A stretch of DNA of 64,000 nucleotides from Bog-257 sp963805985 (GCA_963805985.1 CAWDWG010000001.1:831318-895317); one strand, 5' to 3'; positions 25,845-34,903 are shown, counted from the first letter of the stretch. Notes: generated by a model from the letters alone, not told the origin. Translations and numbers: made by a program.

Positions 25845-25970
25845 GGTGGAAGCGCCGGACTTTAGTCCGGCGAACACCGGCGGTTATAAGTTGCGGCTTC
25901 AGCCGCGGCCGGGGCTAAAGCCCTCACCAACGATCTCTTTCCGGTCCGGCTAAAGCCGGACCCTTCCACC
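25845..25970. repeat. RAYT 2-family REP pair without transposase
   Basis: Starts GGTGGAAGCGCCGGACTTTA and ends with its inverted counterpart GGTCCGGCTAAAGCCGGACC CTTCCACC (25943-25970). Between them lie further hairpins (CGGCTTCAGCCGCGGCC, GGGGCTAAAGCCCTC). The terminal GGTGGAAGCGCCGG/CCTTCCACC blocks equal those bordering the transposase unit at 37423-38012. Confidence 0.8.
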
Positions 25971-25972
25971 GC

Positions 25973-26503
25973 TCACGGTATGGAAAACAGCTTCCACCCG
26001 TCAGCGTCCAGATTGAATACGAAATCGATCAGGTTCTGGTTCGGACAGCCGTCGTTCTTGATCCTCGCGACCAGAACCGCCTGCGGCACGTCGTTGCGCG
26101 TAATTTCCGAAGCCGCGGTATGAACGTCCTTCGAATGCGTCAACAGTTCACGATACGAGCAGCTGCGCGCGCTGTTTCCGAGATTGATGGGCGCCTGAAT
26201 GCATGACGAATCGAAGAGCTTGCAATACAGGCCGCGGTGGGCGAGAAACTCCTGCTCGACCTGGTCCTGCGTGACATGCTGCATTTCCGGTCCGACATTC
26301 ACACCTTTTGCAATATAGGACAAAACCTTCTGCGTATCACCGGCGCGGATTGCATCGAAAAACTGCCGCTGCAAGGCCGCGGGCGTTACCTTCGTCTCTG
26401 CTTTGGACTTCGTCGAGGACGACTGCGCCATGACGCGCCCGGCGCACATGAAACCAAGGGCGGCCATCAGCCAGCAGCATAGCGAACGACGACCAGCCTT
26501 CAT
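25973..26503 (-). CDS. Secreted hypothetical protein
   Basis: 176 aa. Signal peptide (MKAGRRSLCCWLMAALGFMCAGRVMA|QS), Ser/Lys-rich linker, then a ~140-residue domain starting LQRQFFDAIRAGDTQKVLSY, like the first helix of an NTF2-like or ankyrin-like unit, with five Cys in the mature part. No firm family. Its ATG overlaps the 3' end of the MmcQ/YjbR-like gene by 4 nt, so the two are probably co-transcribed. Confidence 0.6.
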   Translation of the reverse strand: MKAGRRSLCCWLMAALGFMCAGRVMAQSSSTKSKAETKVTPAALQRQFFDAIRAGDTQKVLSYIAKGVNVGPEMQHVTQDQVEQEFLAHRGLYCKLFDSSCIQAPINLGNSARSCSYRELLTHSKDVHTAASEITRNDVPQAVLVARIKNDGCPNQNLIDFVFNLDADGWKLFSIP

Positions 26504-26950
26504 CCCCGCTTGCCCGCCTTGGCCGATTTTCGCTTGCCGGTGAGCTTCTTCGCAGCCTTCTTCCCCGCAGCTTTCTTCTTACTCGTCGGAGCCGCTTTCA
26601 CGCCGCTTTGCAACTCTTGCTGCCGCCGCTTCGGTAATCGCTCGAAGACCATCCGGTAAGACTCGGCGAGCAGTTCGCGCAGCTCGGAATCCGGCAGCGT
26701 GTTGAGCTGCTCCAGCGCGACCCACTGCGCTCGCGCCAAATACGGAGCGGGACTGACTACCGGACCGCTCGCACAACTCGCCGAAATTCTCGCCGCTGGC
26801 TTTGAACGACATCCGTACTGGCACGGGCTCAAGCCGCACGACGAGAAACATTTTGCCGTCGACCTTGAACACAAGGTCGTAGCCCCATTGCACGTTCTCG
26901 GTGACATACGGGAACCGGAGGCAGTAGCGGCGGATCGCGTCAATGTCCAT
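26500..26950 (-). pseudogene. MmcQ/YjbR-family protein with a frameshift
   Basis: The N-terminal frame (from ATG 26948-26950) reads MDIDAIRRYCLRFPYVTENV, QWGYDLVFKVDGKMF, MSFKASGENFGELCER, the standard MmcQ/YjbR-like opening of a CyaY-fold, DNA-binding-like protein. Near 26758 the frame is lost. Removing one base rejoins it to VSPAPYLARAQWVALEQLN, LPDSELRELLAESYRMVFERLP and a Lys/Ala-rich basic tail that stops at 26500. The restored protein would be about 150 aa. A single extra base in an otherwise good gene could be a sequence error. The basic tail is unusual for the family. It overlaps the GNAT gene by 11 nt. Confidence 0.75.
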
Positions 26951-27812
26951 CGTTGCTGTCCTTCGGCACAGGATCCTCCGGCCACTCGCGCGTCATCACG
27001 ACCTTGGTATACGCCAGCCGGAAGCCGCGGCGCTCCATATTGCGCTGCGAACCGCCGCCGGGCATCGTGCTCACCACAGCATACTCGCAAGCCGCCAGGG
27101 CCGCCTCCTGCAGCCGCCACGCGATAAGCGCGGTCTGCACTCCACGACAGCGGTATTCCGGCAAGGTAGCAGTGCCAAACAACGACGCGATGCGAGCCTC
27201 CGGAATGATGCGGCCGCCGCACCCGCCCACAACTTTATCTTCGATGCGCGCCAGGAACGCCAGCGCTCCCGGCAGCGCGGCGAATCCGCCAAAGATCTCC
27301 TCCGGCACAGTAACGTCCTGAGAGAAGCCTTTTGCGATCGCCTGCATCCACGGCCGCACGGTTTCCGGCGTAACGCGCTCGATCACGATGCCGTCTGGTG
27401 GAGTGTACGGTTGCGGTGACGAGATTCTGCGAATCAGTACTGAATTGAACTCGGCGATGCGATACCCGCGTTCGCCCAGCAGGTTGCGCAACGATTCGTC
27501 CGCCAACGGTGAGACCACCACGGTCGACGCTACGCCGCGGCTGCGGAAGAAATCCTCGACCCGATCCATGTCGTCGGCGGTCACGGCGCCGTAGAGGCCC
27601 ATGCCGACGATTTGATTTGCGGGATACTTCACGCCGCCGAAGAAGGCATTCCCGCCGGCGATGTTCTCGGCTGCATTGGGCTCGTCAGGCGCGTAGCGGC
27701 GGATCGCCTCGACGCAATCGGGCAAAATCATCTCCGCCATCTCCAGGCGGCGGGCGAACTCCAGGTCAACGAAATCAGCAAGCTGCACAGCTGTAGCTGT
27801 AACTTCAGACAT
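26940..27812 (-). CDS. GNAT-family N-acetyltransferase
   Basis: 290 aa. AGGAG 7 nt before ATG 27810-27812 decides the start. The N-terminal ~130 residues form a degenerate first half; the C-terminal half (~140-275) has the GNAT pattern: VVGGCGGRIIPEARIASLFGTATLPEYR followed by CRGVQTALIAWRL (acetyl-CoA pyrophosphate loop, RGxQ-L type), then SQRNMERRGFRLAYTKVVMT. It transfers an acetyl group from acetyl-CoA to an unknown acceptor. It appears to be the first gene of a three-gene minus-strand unit with the MmcQ/YjbR-like and secreted proteins. Confidence 0.85.
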   Translation of the reverse strand: MSEVTATAVQLADFVDLEFARRLEMAEMILPDCVEAIRRYAPDEPNAAENIAGGNAFFGGVKYPANQIVGMGLYGAVTADDMDRVEDFFRSRGVASTVVVSPLADESLRNLLGERGYRIAEFNSVLIRRISSPQPYTPPDGIVIERVTPETVRPWMQAIAKGFSQDVTVPEEIFGGFAALPGALAFLARIEDKVVGGCGGRIIPEARIASLFGTATLPEYRCRGVQTALIAWRLQEAALAACEYAVVSTMPGGGSQRNMERRGFRLAYTKVVMTREWPEDPVPKDSNDGH

Positions 27813-27961
27813 TTCCAATCTCCTATGCGGATGAACAGAGGAAGGCTAGCGCCGCAAAAGGGGGGCGGGTTCGTTGCGGCGATAGGCTTAGTTAGCGGAC
27901 GGCAATGGTCACAGGCAGCTCGTCTAGCAGTCTAGCGCATGATTTCCGGCAAGGGAAGTGA

Positions 27962-28011
27962 GTAGCGCCGGCCTCCGGCCGGCTGTCCTGGCGGCGTCCC
28001 CGCCGCCAGCT
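27962..28011. repeat. Dispersed double-hairpin repeat, copy 3 of 3
   Basis: Identical to the 20374-20423 copy (GTAGCGCCGGCCTCCGGCCG ... GCCGCCAGCT), in the divergent spacer between the GNAT gene and the SDR gene. Confidence 0.85.
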
Positions 28012-28073
28012 TCGCCGCGAAGGCCGGATCGACACTAGTCATCCGAGGCAAGCCATTGTGCTAACGTTTTGCC

Positions 28074-28853
28074 ATGATGCCTGCAGAACCCAAGCTCTCG
28101 TTGCAAGGCCAGGTCGCCCTCATCACCGGAGGCTCGAAGGGAATCGGCGCGGCTGCGGTGCAGCTCTTCGTACGCGCGGGCGCTCGCGTGGTCTTTAACT
28201 ACCATCGCGCCAAAGATGAAGCCGACCAGATCGCGCAGGCCTGTGGTCGCGATCTCTGCCATCCAGTTCAGGCTGATCTGAGCGGCACCGCCGGTGCGGA
28301 GTCGCTGGTGCGATCAGCGGTGGAGCGCTTCGGATCGCTCGACGCGCTGGTGGTGAACCACGGCATCTGGCCGCCGGAAGATGCGGGCATCGACACCATG
28401 AGCGACGAGCAATGGCACAACACCATCGCCGTCAATCTCGACAGCGCCTTCGCGCTGACCAAACACGCGGTCGCGCAGATGAAGCGGCAGGCGCGCGGTG
28501 GCAGCGTGGTGTTGATCAGCTCAACCGCCGGGCAGCGCGGCGAAGCTGGACACTGCGATTACGCTGCGACCAAGGGCGCGATCATCAGCATGACCAAAGG
28601 ACTGTCGACCGAGCTCGCGCCGTTTGGCATTCGCGTCAACAGCGTTGCTCCCGGATGGGTCGACACGCCGATGACCACCAGCACGCTGGCCGATCCGCAG
28701 CGCCGGCAGCAGGTTCACTCCACTATTCCGCTGCGCCGCGTCGGCACGCCAGAAGAGATTGCCGCTCCCATCCTGTTTCTCTGCACATCACACGCGGCGT
28801 TTATCACCGGCGAGGTGCTGAACGTGAACGGCGGTGCCGTGCTAGTGGGCTAG
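28074..28853 (+). CDS. Short-chain dehydrogenase/reductase (SDR)
   Basis: 259 aa classical SDR. TGGSKGIG nucleotide-binding motif (residues ~19-26), NHG (NAG-equivalent), catalytic Ser in VVLISSTAG, and YAATK for Tyr and Lys; the C-terminal VNGGAVLVG is as in FabG-like members. The substrate is unknown; 3-oxoacyl-ACP reductase-like or sugar alcohol dehydrogenase activities are possible. Two ATGs start the frame (28074, 28077) without a strong ribosome binding site. It stands alone on its strand. Confidence 0.9.
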   Translation: MMPAEPKLSLQGQVALITGGSKGIGAAAVQLFVRAGARVVFNYHRAKDEADQIAQACGRDLCHPVQADLSGTAGAESLVRSAVERFGSLDALVVNHGIWPPEDAGIDTMSDEQWHNTIAVNLDSAFALTKHAVAQMKRQARGGSVVLISSTAGQRGEAGHCDYAATKGAIISMTKGLSTELAPFGIRVNSVAPGWVDTPMTTSTLADPQRRQQVHSTIPLRRVGTPEEIAAPILFLCTSHAAFITGEVLNVNGGAVLVG

Positions 28854-28954
28854 AGTCAGCCGCCGCGCGGAACGATCCACGTCAGCAGGCAGCAGACACA
28901 TCTTCTTTGCCGTTTTGCGATATGCTCTCTGCATCTGATTGTGGGGAGGAGATC

Positions 28955-29497
28955 GTGAAATACATTGCCGCTACTACCGTGATGCTGCTGGCTGTCACGC
29001 CGTTCTTGATGGGACAGGCCAAGGAATCATCCGCTGCCACCGCCAACCCCATTGTCACCACCGTTCGCCAGATGGAAGGCCGCTACGCCAAGAACCTGAC
29101 CGGCGCTGCCGACACCATGCCCGCTGCGAAATACAACTACCGCCCGACGCCGGAGCAGATTACCTTCGCGCACCTGATCATGCATAGTGCCGAGGCCAAT
29201 AACGCGTTGTGCGCTGCAGCGGCCGGCGAGAAAGCGCCCGATGTAAAGATCAGCGAAGATGACTCCAAAGACATGCTCAGCAAGGCGCTGAAGGATTCGT
29301 TCGCCTATTGCGAGCAGGCGCTGGCCAAAGCCGACGACAGCACGCTGGGCCAGACGGTCACGATATTTGAAGGTCAGACGGGAACGCGAGGATCGGCATT
29401 GGTGCGACTGGTGGCCGGATGGGCCGATCATTACTCTGCGGCAGCCATGTATCTGAGGCTGAATAACCTGCTGCCACCCAGCGCGCAGAAACACTAA
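28955..29497 (+). CDS. Secreted DinB-family protein
   Basis: 180 aa starting with GTG 28955, decided by GGGGAGGAG (28943-28951). Signal peptide (VKYIAATTVMLLAVTPFLMG|QA), then a DinB four-helix bundle: MEGRYAKNLTGAADTMPAAKY, YRPTPEQITFAHLIMHSAEAN, and the C-terminal AGWADHYSAAAMYLRLNNLL. His residues HLIMH and DHY mark the usual DinB metal site. Exported DinB proteins are frequent in Acidobacteriota and have no assigned function. A paralogue with a frameshift lies at 56121-56650. Its stop touches the end of the convergent beta-propeller gene. Confidence 0.85.
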   Translation: MKYIAATTVMLLAVTPFLMGQAKESSAATANPIVTTVRQMEGRYAKNLTGAADTMPAAKYNYRPTPEQITFAHLIMHSAEANNALCAAAAGEKAPDVKISEDDSKDMLSKALKDSFAYCEQALAKADDSTLGQTVTIFEGQTGTRGSALVRLVAGWADHYSAAAMYLRLNNLLPPSAQKH

Positions 29498-30509
29498 TCA
29501 TTCCGCCTTCACTACGATCAACTCGAAGCTGCCGGGAATCATGGCCGGTCGCTGTCCGGGAGGCACGGGCTTATCTTCACGCTGCGCCGTCACCAGGTAG
29601 GCGATGTCGTTCTTCGTGTCCAGCGCCATGGTTCGTGCGCCCTTTGCCGTTGGCAGATTCTGCTTCACGGTGTACTTGTCCGGTGTGTCTTCGTGAATGA
29701 TGGTGAGAACGCCTTCGCCGCAGGACATAAAAATCTCCTGCGTCCGAGGATTGAAGCGGCCGGCATCGACGCCTTCGCCGATGGGGACGGTCGTGACCAC
29801 CTTGCCTGAGTCCGAATCAACCACCGCCATCATCTTGTTGCCGCAGCCCGCGAACAGGCGATGATGCTCGACATCAAACGCCAGCGCGCTGGGCTCCTCG
29901 CAGGGTGCGATCGGCCACGTGTTGAGCACCGACAGCTTGCTGACGTCGATTTCTGAAATCTGGCCCTTATCTTCGATGTTGACGTACACCTTGCCCTTGC
30001 CGTCGCTGGCGGGAAACTCGGGCTTACCGCCCAGCGCAATCGTTCCCACCACTTTGCCGCTGGTGGCGTCGACCGCACTCGAATCCTGGCTGCGCGCATT
30101 GAAAGTAAAGACACGTTTGGAGAACGGGTCGAACAGAATCGCATCCGGCCGGTCGCCTACCTTCACGCTGTCCAGCTTGCCGAGGGTCTTCAGATCGAAG
30201 ACAGTAACCGTGTTGTTGCCCCCATTGCTGACGAAGCCGCGATTGAGTTCGGGTGCGAGCGCAACACCGTGAATCGCAGCCAGGTCGGGGATGTCGCCGG
30301 TCGACCTTCAGACTTTTGGTGTCGACAACCATGACGTGGCTGCCACGCGTGATAAACAGCCGCTGGCCGTCCTCGTCGTACGTGAGGTAGTCCCAGAAGC
30401 CTTCACCGCCGAGCTTGATGCGGTTGGTGACTTTGAATTCCTTTTGCGCGAAAGCGGGGACGGCCGCGAAAACAGCGGTCGCGAGAAGAACGGCAACAAT
30501 GCGTTTCAT
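29498..30509 (-). pseudogene. Secreted YVTN-type beta-propeller protein with a frameshift
   Basis: The first part (ATG at 30507-30509) has a signal peptide (MKRIVAVLLATAVFAAVPAFA|QK) and a first blade (GFWDYLTYDEDGQRLFITRG, HVMVVDTKSLKV). Near 30300 the frame changes; after a one-base correction it continues GDIPDLAAIHGVALAPELN, then NGGNNTVTVFDLKTL, and the intact second frame (VKVGDRPDAILFDPFSKRVF ... GARTMALDTKNDIAYLVTAQ) runs to 29498. The restored protein of ~335 aa would be a periplasmic seven-bladed propeller of the 40-residue YVTN repeat class. Only one indel is needed, so sequence error is a real alternative to inactivation. Confidence 0.8.
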
Positions 30510-30770
30510 GACTTGTCCTTACACGGCAGACAGCGGGTGCGCCGCCGGGAAGTCTTATTAGATAAGCCGGACGCTGCACAAATCAAGTCGGTTCCCACGA
30601 TTCGCCTGAACCCAGGCGGGCCTTAACACGCTTGGTGAGCCTATTCGGCAACTGCCTGAGGGCGGGTTTTCCGCCAGCAGGAGAGCTCCGGAAGCAGTAA
30701 AATAATGGAAGACGAACCCAAGATAGCAGGTGAGCCCGGCGTGGGTGCAGGTCGCCTGGTCAGGAATTTC

Positions 30771-31940
30771 ATGAAGAGACCCTCCTCTCTCGTTCTATTA
30801 GCTGCAATGTTCACCGGCACTCCGTTATTGTTCGCCCAGACGCAGGCCGCCGCCGCGCCGCAGGCCGCGAGCGCGTCGGAAGATACCGTTGTCGAAGAGA
30901 TCGTCGCGCGCGTCAACAACAACATCATCACCCGGGCTGATTTGCGCAAAGCGCGCGAACAGCTTTATAGCGAGGCGCAACAGCAGCAGGATAAATCGGC
31001 CGCCGAACAACAGGCCCGCGAGCATGAGAAGGATCTGCTGCGCGATCTCATCGATCAGCAACTGCTGTTGCAGAAGGCGCAGGATCTCGGCCTCAGCGCC
31101 GACACCGAACTGGTGAAGCGCCTGGACGATTTGCGTAAGCAGATGCACGCCGAGTCGATGGAAGATCTGGAGAAGGCGGCGCAGGCGCAGGGAATCTCCT
31201 TCGAAGATTTCAAACAGAATTTGAAGAACAACCTCCTGACCCAGCGCGTGATCGGTCAGGAAGTCGGCGGACACATCACGGTTACGAATCAAGAGATCCA
31301 GCAATACTACGATCAGCACAAGGCCGAGATGGAACGGCCGGAGCAGGTCCGCCTCAGCGAGATTCTGATTTCGACGCAGAAGTCCGACGCGGTGACGACG
31401 GGCAAGGGCGAGGCGCTGCCGGCGACGCCCAGCGCGGATGCCGTGGCGCAGGCGCAAGCCAAGGCCGACCAGGTTTACGAGATGCTGCAGAAGGGGGGCA
31501 ACTTCGATGATCTGGCCAAGAAATACTCCAACGGCCCGACTTCGACCCTCGGCGGCGATCTGGAATACTTCAAGCGAGGCACGTTGTCAAAGGATTTGGA
31601 GTCGCAGGTCTTCGAGCTTCAGGCCGGGCAGTATACGAAACCCGTTCGCACCAATCAGGGATTCGTGATTCTGAAGGTGACCGAGCATCAAACCGCCGGC
31701 GTGCCGCCGCTCAAGGATGTTGAGACGCAGATCCAGGAGCAGCTTTACGTGACTAAAATGCAGCCCGCGCTGCGCGACTATCTGACCAAGCTGCGCGAAC
31801 AGGCTTACATCGACATCAAGGCGGGATATCTGGATACCGGCGCCAGCCCTAACGAGACCAAGCCGATCTATACCACTGCGGCCAGCGCGGACACCAGTGA
31901 CAACAAGGTAAAGAAGAAAAAGAAGTTGGGGATCTTCTAG
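30771..31940 (+). CDS. SurA-like periplasmic peptidyl-prolyl isomerase
   Basis: 389 aa. ATG 30771 (AGGA upstream) starts the signal peptide (MKRPSSLVLLAAMFTGTPLL...FA|QT). Residues ~35-190 resemble the SurA N-terminal chaperone domain (VEEIVARVNNNIITRADLRK, LIDQQLLLQKAQDLGLSADT). Residues ~205-330 form a parvulin PPIase domain (VRLSEILIST, NFDDLAKKYSNGPTSTLGGD, GTLSKDLESQVFELQAGQYT, TNQGFVILKV). A basic C-terminus (KVKKKKKLGIF) is unusual. It probably helps fold outer membrane proteins. It stands alone. Confidence 0.9.
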   Translation: MKRPSSLVLLAAMFTGTPLLFAQTQAAAAPQAASASEDTVVEEIVARVNNNIITRADLRKAREQLYSEAQQQQDKSAAEQQAREHEKDLLRDLIDQQLLLQKAQDLGLSADTELVKRLDDLRKQMHAESMEDLEKAAQAQGISFEDFKQNLKNNLLTQRVIGQEVGGHITVTNQEIQQYYDQHKAEMERPEQVRLSEILISTQKSDAVTTGKGEALPATPSADAVAQAQAKADQVYEMLQKGGNFDDLAKKYSNGPTSTLGGDLEYFKRGTLSKDLESQVFELQAGQYTKPVRTNQGFVILKVTEHQTAGVPPLKDVETQIQEQLYVTKMQPALRDYLTKLREQAYIDIKAGYLDTGASPNETKPIYTTAASADTSDNKVKKKKKLGIF

Positions 31941-31979
31941 CTGTTTGACCGGATTCCGCCTTGCTAAGGCGCCGGGTCG

Positions 31980-32456
31980 CTACTGACGCCCTGCACTGGT
32001 ATTCACGGTCACGATCTTCATTACTCCGCTTGCCTGCTCGCGGTACCAAACTTCGCCATCGCCAATCATCGTCCCTTGATAGTTGCCGAAGAGACATTTG
32101 GCCGTCTGCTGCGCGATTGCCTGCCGAACATGCGCATCGAAGATGCTGTCGTACTGACTGAGGAACTGCGTTTCTGTCCGGACCCGCGCTTTGCTTGAGC
32201 TGTGAATCACCAGCAGGGGATAGGAGATCATCCCGGCGACTTGCGCTTTGTTGTCCTTGCTGACGGCGGCCTGCAATTCGGCAAGGAATGTCCGCGATTT
32301 CCGGGCAATTTCTTCGCCCTGAAGATCGACGGTGCTTCCCGGACAATCCTGCTTCGCGGGCGCCGTCTGAGCGCGCAGCGCGACATTAGCGCACAAAAGA
32401 AGCAGGCCGGCAAAGCCAACCATGCGCCACTGGCGAAAACCCTTGATCATTTTCAA
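31980..32456 (-). CDS. Secreted hypothetical protein
   Basis: 158 aa. Signal peptide (MKMIKGFRQWRMVGFAGLLL...ALRA|QT), then a ~125-residue domain with two Cys and a pattern (ISYPLLVIHSSSKARVRTET, FLSQYDSIFDAHVRQAIAQQ, GNYQGTMIGDGEVWYRE) also seen in small periplasmic NTF2-like proteins. No function can be stated. The ATG overlaps the end of the phosphatase gene by 4 nt, so it is translationally coupled to it. Confidence 0.65.
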   Translation of the reverse strand: MKMIKGFRQWRMVGFAGLLLLCANVALRAQTAPAKQDCPGSTVDLQGEEIARKSRTFLAELQAAVSKDNKAQVAGMISYPLLVIHSSSKARVRTETQFLSQYDSIFDAHVRQAIAQQTAKCLFGNYQGTMIGDGEVWYREQASGVMKIVTVNTSAGRQ

Positions 32457-33574
32457 ACCGCCTTCAGCAACATGCAGGTCACATCATCATGCTGCGGCGC
32501 GTTACCCACAAATCGGTCAACGTCGATCATGATGCTATTCAACATCTCCTGCGGCGTAAGCGCCACGCCCGAGTGCAGCATGGCAATCAATCGCTCCTCG
32601 CCGTACTCGTGCTGCGCGCTGTTTTCGGCTTCGATCACTCCGTCGGTGAAGATCACCAGCCAATCCCCGGTGGCGAGCGTCGCGCTGCTTGACTCGTAGA
32701 CTGCATCTGCCAGGATGCCGAGCGGTACGCCGCCCGCTTGCAAGCGCTCAAGCGTGCCCGACTGCCGTCGCAGAATGGGACTGTTGTGCCCCGCATTCAC
32801 GTAGGTCAACTGCCGGGTCGGAGGATCATAATCCGCGATGAAGGTGGTGGTGAAGCGGCGTCCATTCTGGCTGTTGGTGCAGGCATAGCGATTCATCCGG
32901 CTGACCAGTTCCGTCAGGGCCACGGGAGCCGCCGACAACGTCTTCAAACTCGCCTGGAAGGTCGCCATCAGCATGGCTGCGGGCACGCTTTTGCCGGCAA
33001 CGTCGGCGATGGCAATCAGGAAAGTCTCAGCTTGATCGCCGGTGGTGGGACGCGCGAAGACGTCGTAGTAGTCGCCGGCCACCGTGTTGGCCGGACGCGT
33101 GACGAATGCGATCTGCAGACCCTGAATCGCCGGAGGTACTGACGGCAGCAGCCACGCCTGGATGTCCTTGGCGATCTGCAGGTCGCGCTTCATGACCACG
33201 CGGTCGCCCACCTCCAGGATCAGCAAGGCAAACATCAGCAGTCCGCCGTAGAAGTGAAAGTCCATGGCAAAGGCCTTGATCTCGCCGGAACTGGTTTGCC
33301 ATGTCCACTCGCCGCCGGGAATGATCACTAAGACCAGCGCGATCAGCAGCAGCACCCGCCGCGCCGGTGTCAGCTTCTCCAGGATCGCCCAGAAGAACTG
33401 GCCAACCACGTTGAAGAAATGCTTCCCACGGGTTACGCCCTCCACGCGGGTCGAATCTACTTCCTTCGAGTACAGCTGATAGCTGGAGCGCGCATCGACA
33501 CGAAACTGCGACCACATGTCGCTGATCTCGCGCCCTTCGGTCACCCGCTGCCAGAAGCGGTCAAGCCGTTTCAT
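32453..33574 (-). CDS. Membrane SpoIIE/PP2C-type serine phosphatase
   Basis: 373 aa. The N-terminal ~70 residues are cytoplasmic, followed by two membrane helices (RVLLLIALVLVIIPGG at ~72-88 and FHFYGGLLMFALLILEVGD). The C-terminal ~230 residues form a SpoIIE-type PPM phosphatase: AKDIQAWLLPSVPP, TVAGDYYDVF (metal-binding Asp), FLIAIADVAGKSVPAAMLMA, YVNAGHNSPIL, DWLVIFTDGVIEAEN and APQHDDVTCMLLKA. Such RsbU-like enzymes usually dephosphorylate anti-anti-sigma factors in partner switching; no such partner is in the window. The membrane helices suggest an envelope signal. It is the first gene of a two-gene unit. Confidence 0.9.
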   Translation of the reverse strand: MKRLDRFWQRVTEGREISDMWSQFRVDARSSYQLYSKEVDSTRVEGVTRGKHFFNVVGQFFWAILEKLTPARRVLLLIALVLVIIPGGEWTWQTSSGEIKAFAMDFHFYGGLLMFALLILEVGDRVVMKRDLQIAKDIQAWLLPSVPPAIQGLQIAFVTRPANTVAGDYYDVFARPTTGDQAETFLIAIADVAGKSVPAAMLMATFQASLKTLSAAPVALTELVSRMNRYACTNSQNGRRFTTTFIADYDPPTRQLTYVNAGHNSPILRRQSGTLERLQAGGVPLGILADAVYESSSATLATGDWLVIFTDGVIEAENSAQHEYGEERLIAMLHSGVALTPQEMLNSIMIDVDRFVGNAPQHDDVTCMLLKAV

Positions 33575-33854
33575 GAGGCTGTCGACTTGCGTATCGAGAC
33601 TCGCTCTTGCGCCCGGAACCGCCCGCGGGTTGGAATTGGTCCGCCACGTGAGTTGAGAAGGATTATAGAAGGCCGCTGGGATCGCTGGGGTTGATCCTCG
33701 TCGAAGAAGGCTTATTGCATCAGCAAGCGCGCGACGCTGCGCTCAGGACGATAGCTCATGAATCCGCGGGAACGATGAGTGCACAAGAGTGCTTTGCTTC
33801 AGGATGCGAGCTTACTACTGCTGATATGCGCTTCTTTATCGCGAAGTCCTGGCT

Positions 33855-34157
33855 TTACTGCACGCGCTCGCTTCTGACCTGCTCATCCAGGAACGCGACC
33901 GACTGCACGCCGGAAACCTCAAACCGCTTGCGGCAGCGCGGATTCTTGCAGGCCACCAGGTCGTCTCGCCGGACCATATACGAGCGAGCCTTGGCAAACT
34001 TGGCGCGATCGCGCTCATCGGCGCGCGGCGGCAACTGGCGGCGCTTGGTGCGAACGAACCAGCCTAGTTCGTACTCCCCTGACTGGTGGCAATGAGGACA
34101 ATTCAAGGTAGATTTTCTTGTCTCTTGCCGCTCATCATAGAAATCGCGCTCTTCCAT
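33855..34157 (-). CDS. Small zinc-ribbon protein
   Basis: 100 aa from ATG 34155-34157, decided by GGAGG 5 nt upstream. Two Cys pairs, CPHC (residues ~20-23) and CKNPRC (~69-74), could hold one zinc ion. Between them lies a basic loop (KRRQLPPRADERDRAKFAKA). The rest is charged. Probably a cytoplasmic zinc protein that binds nucleic acid or protein; no named family recognised. The longer frame upstream lacks a ribosome binding site. Confidence 0.6.
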   Translation of the reverse strand: MEERDFYDERQETRKSTLNCPHCHQSGEYELGWFVRTKRRQLPPRADERDRAKFAKARSYMVRRDDLVACKNPRCRKRFEVSGVQSVAFLDEQVRSERVQ

Positions 34158-34240
34158 CGATGCCTCCGACGGCACACCGCAGCCAGTACCCAACCTTGCT
34201 TCATTAGAACATAATTGCGCCTCCAAGTTGAGGCGCGGAA

Positions 34241-34750
34241 TCAGCTCTTCAGCTTCAAGTCCACCAACTGCATATCCGGAGCTACCTGGTTCCAATCGGC
34301 GGAGATGTGCTCCAGTGTCATGCGTACCACCTTGCTCTGACCGGGTCCAATCGGCGCGCGGCCCAGATCCACCAGGTCGGGATAGCCTCCCATCTGATTT
34401 TCCACCAGCACGTGCAGCGGGATCGTCCCCGTCTGTACCACCTCGTCGAGCGTGTTCTTGAAAACCAGCTTCATGCTGGCGCCGGTCAGTGCCTGGTCGC
34501 CGGTGTTCGTCAGCGTGACGTCGAGATAGGTAACCGTCCCCCCGACATAGTTTTCCGCCGCACTGAGCTTGGGATTAGAGATCTGCAACTTAGCGGCATA
34601 GGGATTGACCTGCGTGGCGTTGCCGCTGGAGTGGCGGGTGAGGACGACGAGCATGCCGACCACTACGACCACGGCAATCAGACCAATGACAAAGGGAGTC
34701 CAAGTGCGCTCTTGCGTCGCTTCCTTCGAAGGTACAAACAGGTCGGCCAT
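34241..34750 (-). CDS. DUF2393-like membrane-anchored protein
   Basis: 169 aa from ATG 34748-34750; the frame extends upstream but those codons overlap the divergent promoter. One N-terminal helix (WTPFVIGLIAVVVVVGMLVVL, ~19-39) is followed by an Ig-like beta-sandwich: LQISNPKLSAAENYVGGTVT, YLDVTLTNTGDQALTGASMK and VVRMTLEHISADWNQVAPDM. This plan matches proteins annotated DUF2393 in Acidobacteriota. Extracytoplasmic, function unknown. It is divergent from the small gene at 34904. Confidence 0.7.
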   Translation of the reverse strand: MADLFVPSKEATQERTWTPFVIGLIAVVVVVGMLVVLTRHSSGNATQVNPYAAKLQISNPKLSAAENYVGGTVTYLDVTLTNTGDQALTGASMKLVFKNTLDEVVQTGTIPLHVLVENQMGGYPDLVDLGRAPIGPGQSKVVRMTLEHISADWNQVAPDMQLVDLKLKS

Positions 34751-34891
34751 GACTGAGACGATTTTACTCCGCCCCAGACCTTGAGATCGCAAGGCGAACG
34801 GCTCGTGGCTCGCGAACCCGGCGTGTCCGGTAATGGTCCATCCTGGACGATTCATGCATTTTTTACGCGCAGGAAGCGGCTCTGACGACGC

Positions 34892-34897
34892 TATAAT
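34892..34897 (+). promoter_or_regulatory. -10 box of an apparently leaderless gene
   Basis: TATAAT lies 6 nt before the ATG at 34904, so transcription would begin at or next to the A of the start codon. There is no Shine-Dalgarno sequence before that ATG. The -35 region (around 34869-34874) is poor. Confidence 0.6.
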
Positions 34898-34903
34898 AGA
34901 GAC

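Noticed and set aside
20374..28011. CRISPR array from the repeated ~50-bp units
   Set aside because: Copies lie kilobases apart with genes between them, and no cas gene is present.
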